Positions 43,681 through 43,771 of a stretch of 43,771 bases of DNA are shown here, one piece after another. How positions within the stretch are numbered: position 1 is the stretch's first letter; each line of letters begins with the position of its first letter. The DNA lies in NCBI GenBank assembly GCA_027459775.1, contig DAIDHE010000238.1, positions 1-43,771 of the forward strand. Reading direction: 5' to 3'. The notes beneath the pieces are model-generated. The model made no database searches. It worked only from the letters and a program-made list of their open reading frames with translations, and was not told the DNA's origin. The translations under genes and the position numbers were made by a program. Origin of the DNA: Planctomycetales bacterium (lineage in GTDB: Bacteria; Planctomycetota; Planctomycetia; Isosphaerales; Isosphaeraceae).

Positions 43681-43771
43681 ATGGACGCCAGAAACAGGTA
43701 CGACACGGACGTTTCCGATGCCGAGTGGGCTCAGCTCGTGCGGGTGATTCCCGCACCCAAGCCCGGCGGCA
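43681..43771 (+). mobile_element. 5' end of an IS5-type transposase gene (partial)
   Basis: The reading from ATG at 43681 is MDARNRYDTDVSDAEWAQLV, then RVIPAPKPGG, and runs off the window. This is the DUF4096-type start of IS5/IS4-group transposases, whose consensus is near YPSDLTDAQWALIEPLLPPPKPGGRP. The catalytic DDE residues lie outside. The left inverted repeat may lie around 43637-43655 (GAGGTCGTCTAGAAAGCC); this cannot be tested without the other end. The stretch 43554-43680 otherwise shows nothing. Confidence 0.7.

Overview
This is a GC-rich, gene-dense chromosomal segment, most likely from a planctomycete and probably an Isosphaeraceae-like one (inference). The hints are the remnant of a DUF1559 prepilin-like gene with its usual small companion, a planctomycete-type WG-repeat protein, a BlaI / M56-peptidase pair carrying carboxypeptidase-regulatory-like domains, a multihaem cytochrome next to a TPR membrane protein, and dispersed palindromic 'CTCGCTGGCGCTTCG..GCTTGTA' repeats. 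I saw no rRNA, tRNA or CRISPR array.

Layout. 1-1430: end of a glutamate dehydrogenase gene, a 47-residue basic protein with a good promoter, a small secreted protein, and two gene fossils (DUF1559 and a PIN domain). 1427-6879: a 1470-residue membrane protein with a pore-less voltage-sensor-like domain, overlapping the end of an M19 dipeptidase gene. 7063-11669: a UMF1-type transporter converging on a three-gene run that looks like a choline-lipid module (PMT-like methyltransferase, APC permease, phosphatidylcholine-synthase-like enzyme). 11943-14256: a fossil ParB-like ORF, two small conserved-looking proteins, a DinB-fold protein and a TolB-like beta-propeller. 14435-15756: a PduO-type cobalamin adenosyltransferase overlapping a pteridine-reductase-like SDR by 4 nt. 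15776-20215: an MMPL exporter and a membrane-anchored AsmA-like protein. 20456-23629: a seven-haem cytochrome and a TPR protein. 23959-24817: a DUF6338-like membrane protein overlapping a proline-rich micro-protein gene.

24920-31783 is a long minus-strand run: guaA, a C45-type Ntn hydrolase, a secreted beta-sandwich protein, indoleamine 2,3-dioxygenase, purC and aroC. The last three are tightly packed. 31784-33094 carries no gene I can recognise but has two tandem-repeat arrays. 33095-36684 is a BlaI repressor and M56 protease operon with a clear promoter and a dyad operator. 36781-37666 is a HigB-HigA toxin-antitoxin operon preceded by two inverted repeats. 37667-38392 is repeat-rich and gene-free. 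38393-43553 holds a HEAT plus WG-repeat protein, a small coiled-coil protein, proC and an unknown protein. The window ends inside the start of an IS5-type transposase gene.

The strongest leads are: the voltage-sensor-without-pore protein; the putative phosphatidylcholine cluster with PMT catalytic residues conserved; the paired operators in front of higBA; the BlaI operator sitting just downstream of the -10 box; the PTR1-type catalytic triad in an SDR coupled to a B12 adenosyltransferase; and several gene fossils. All function calls rest on reading motifs by eye; no database search was possible.
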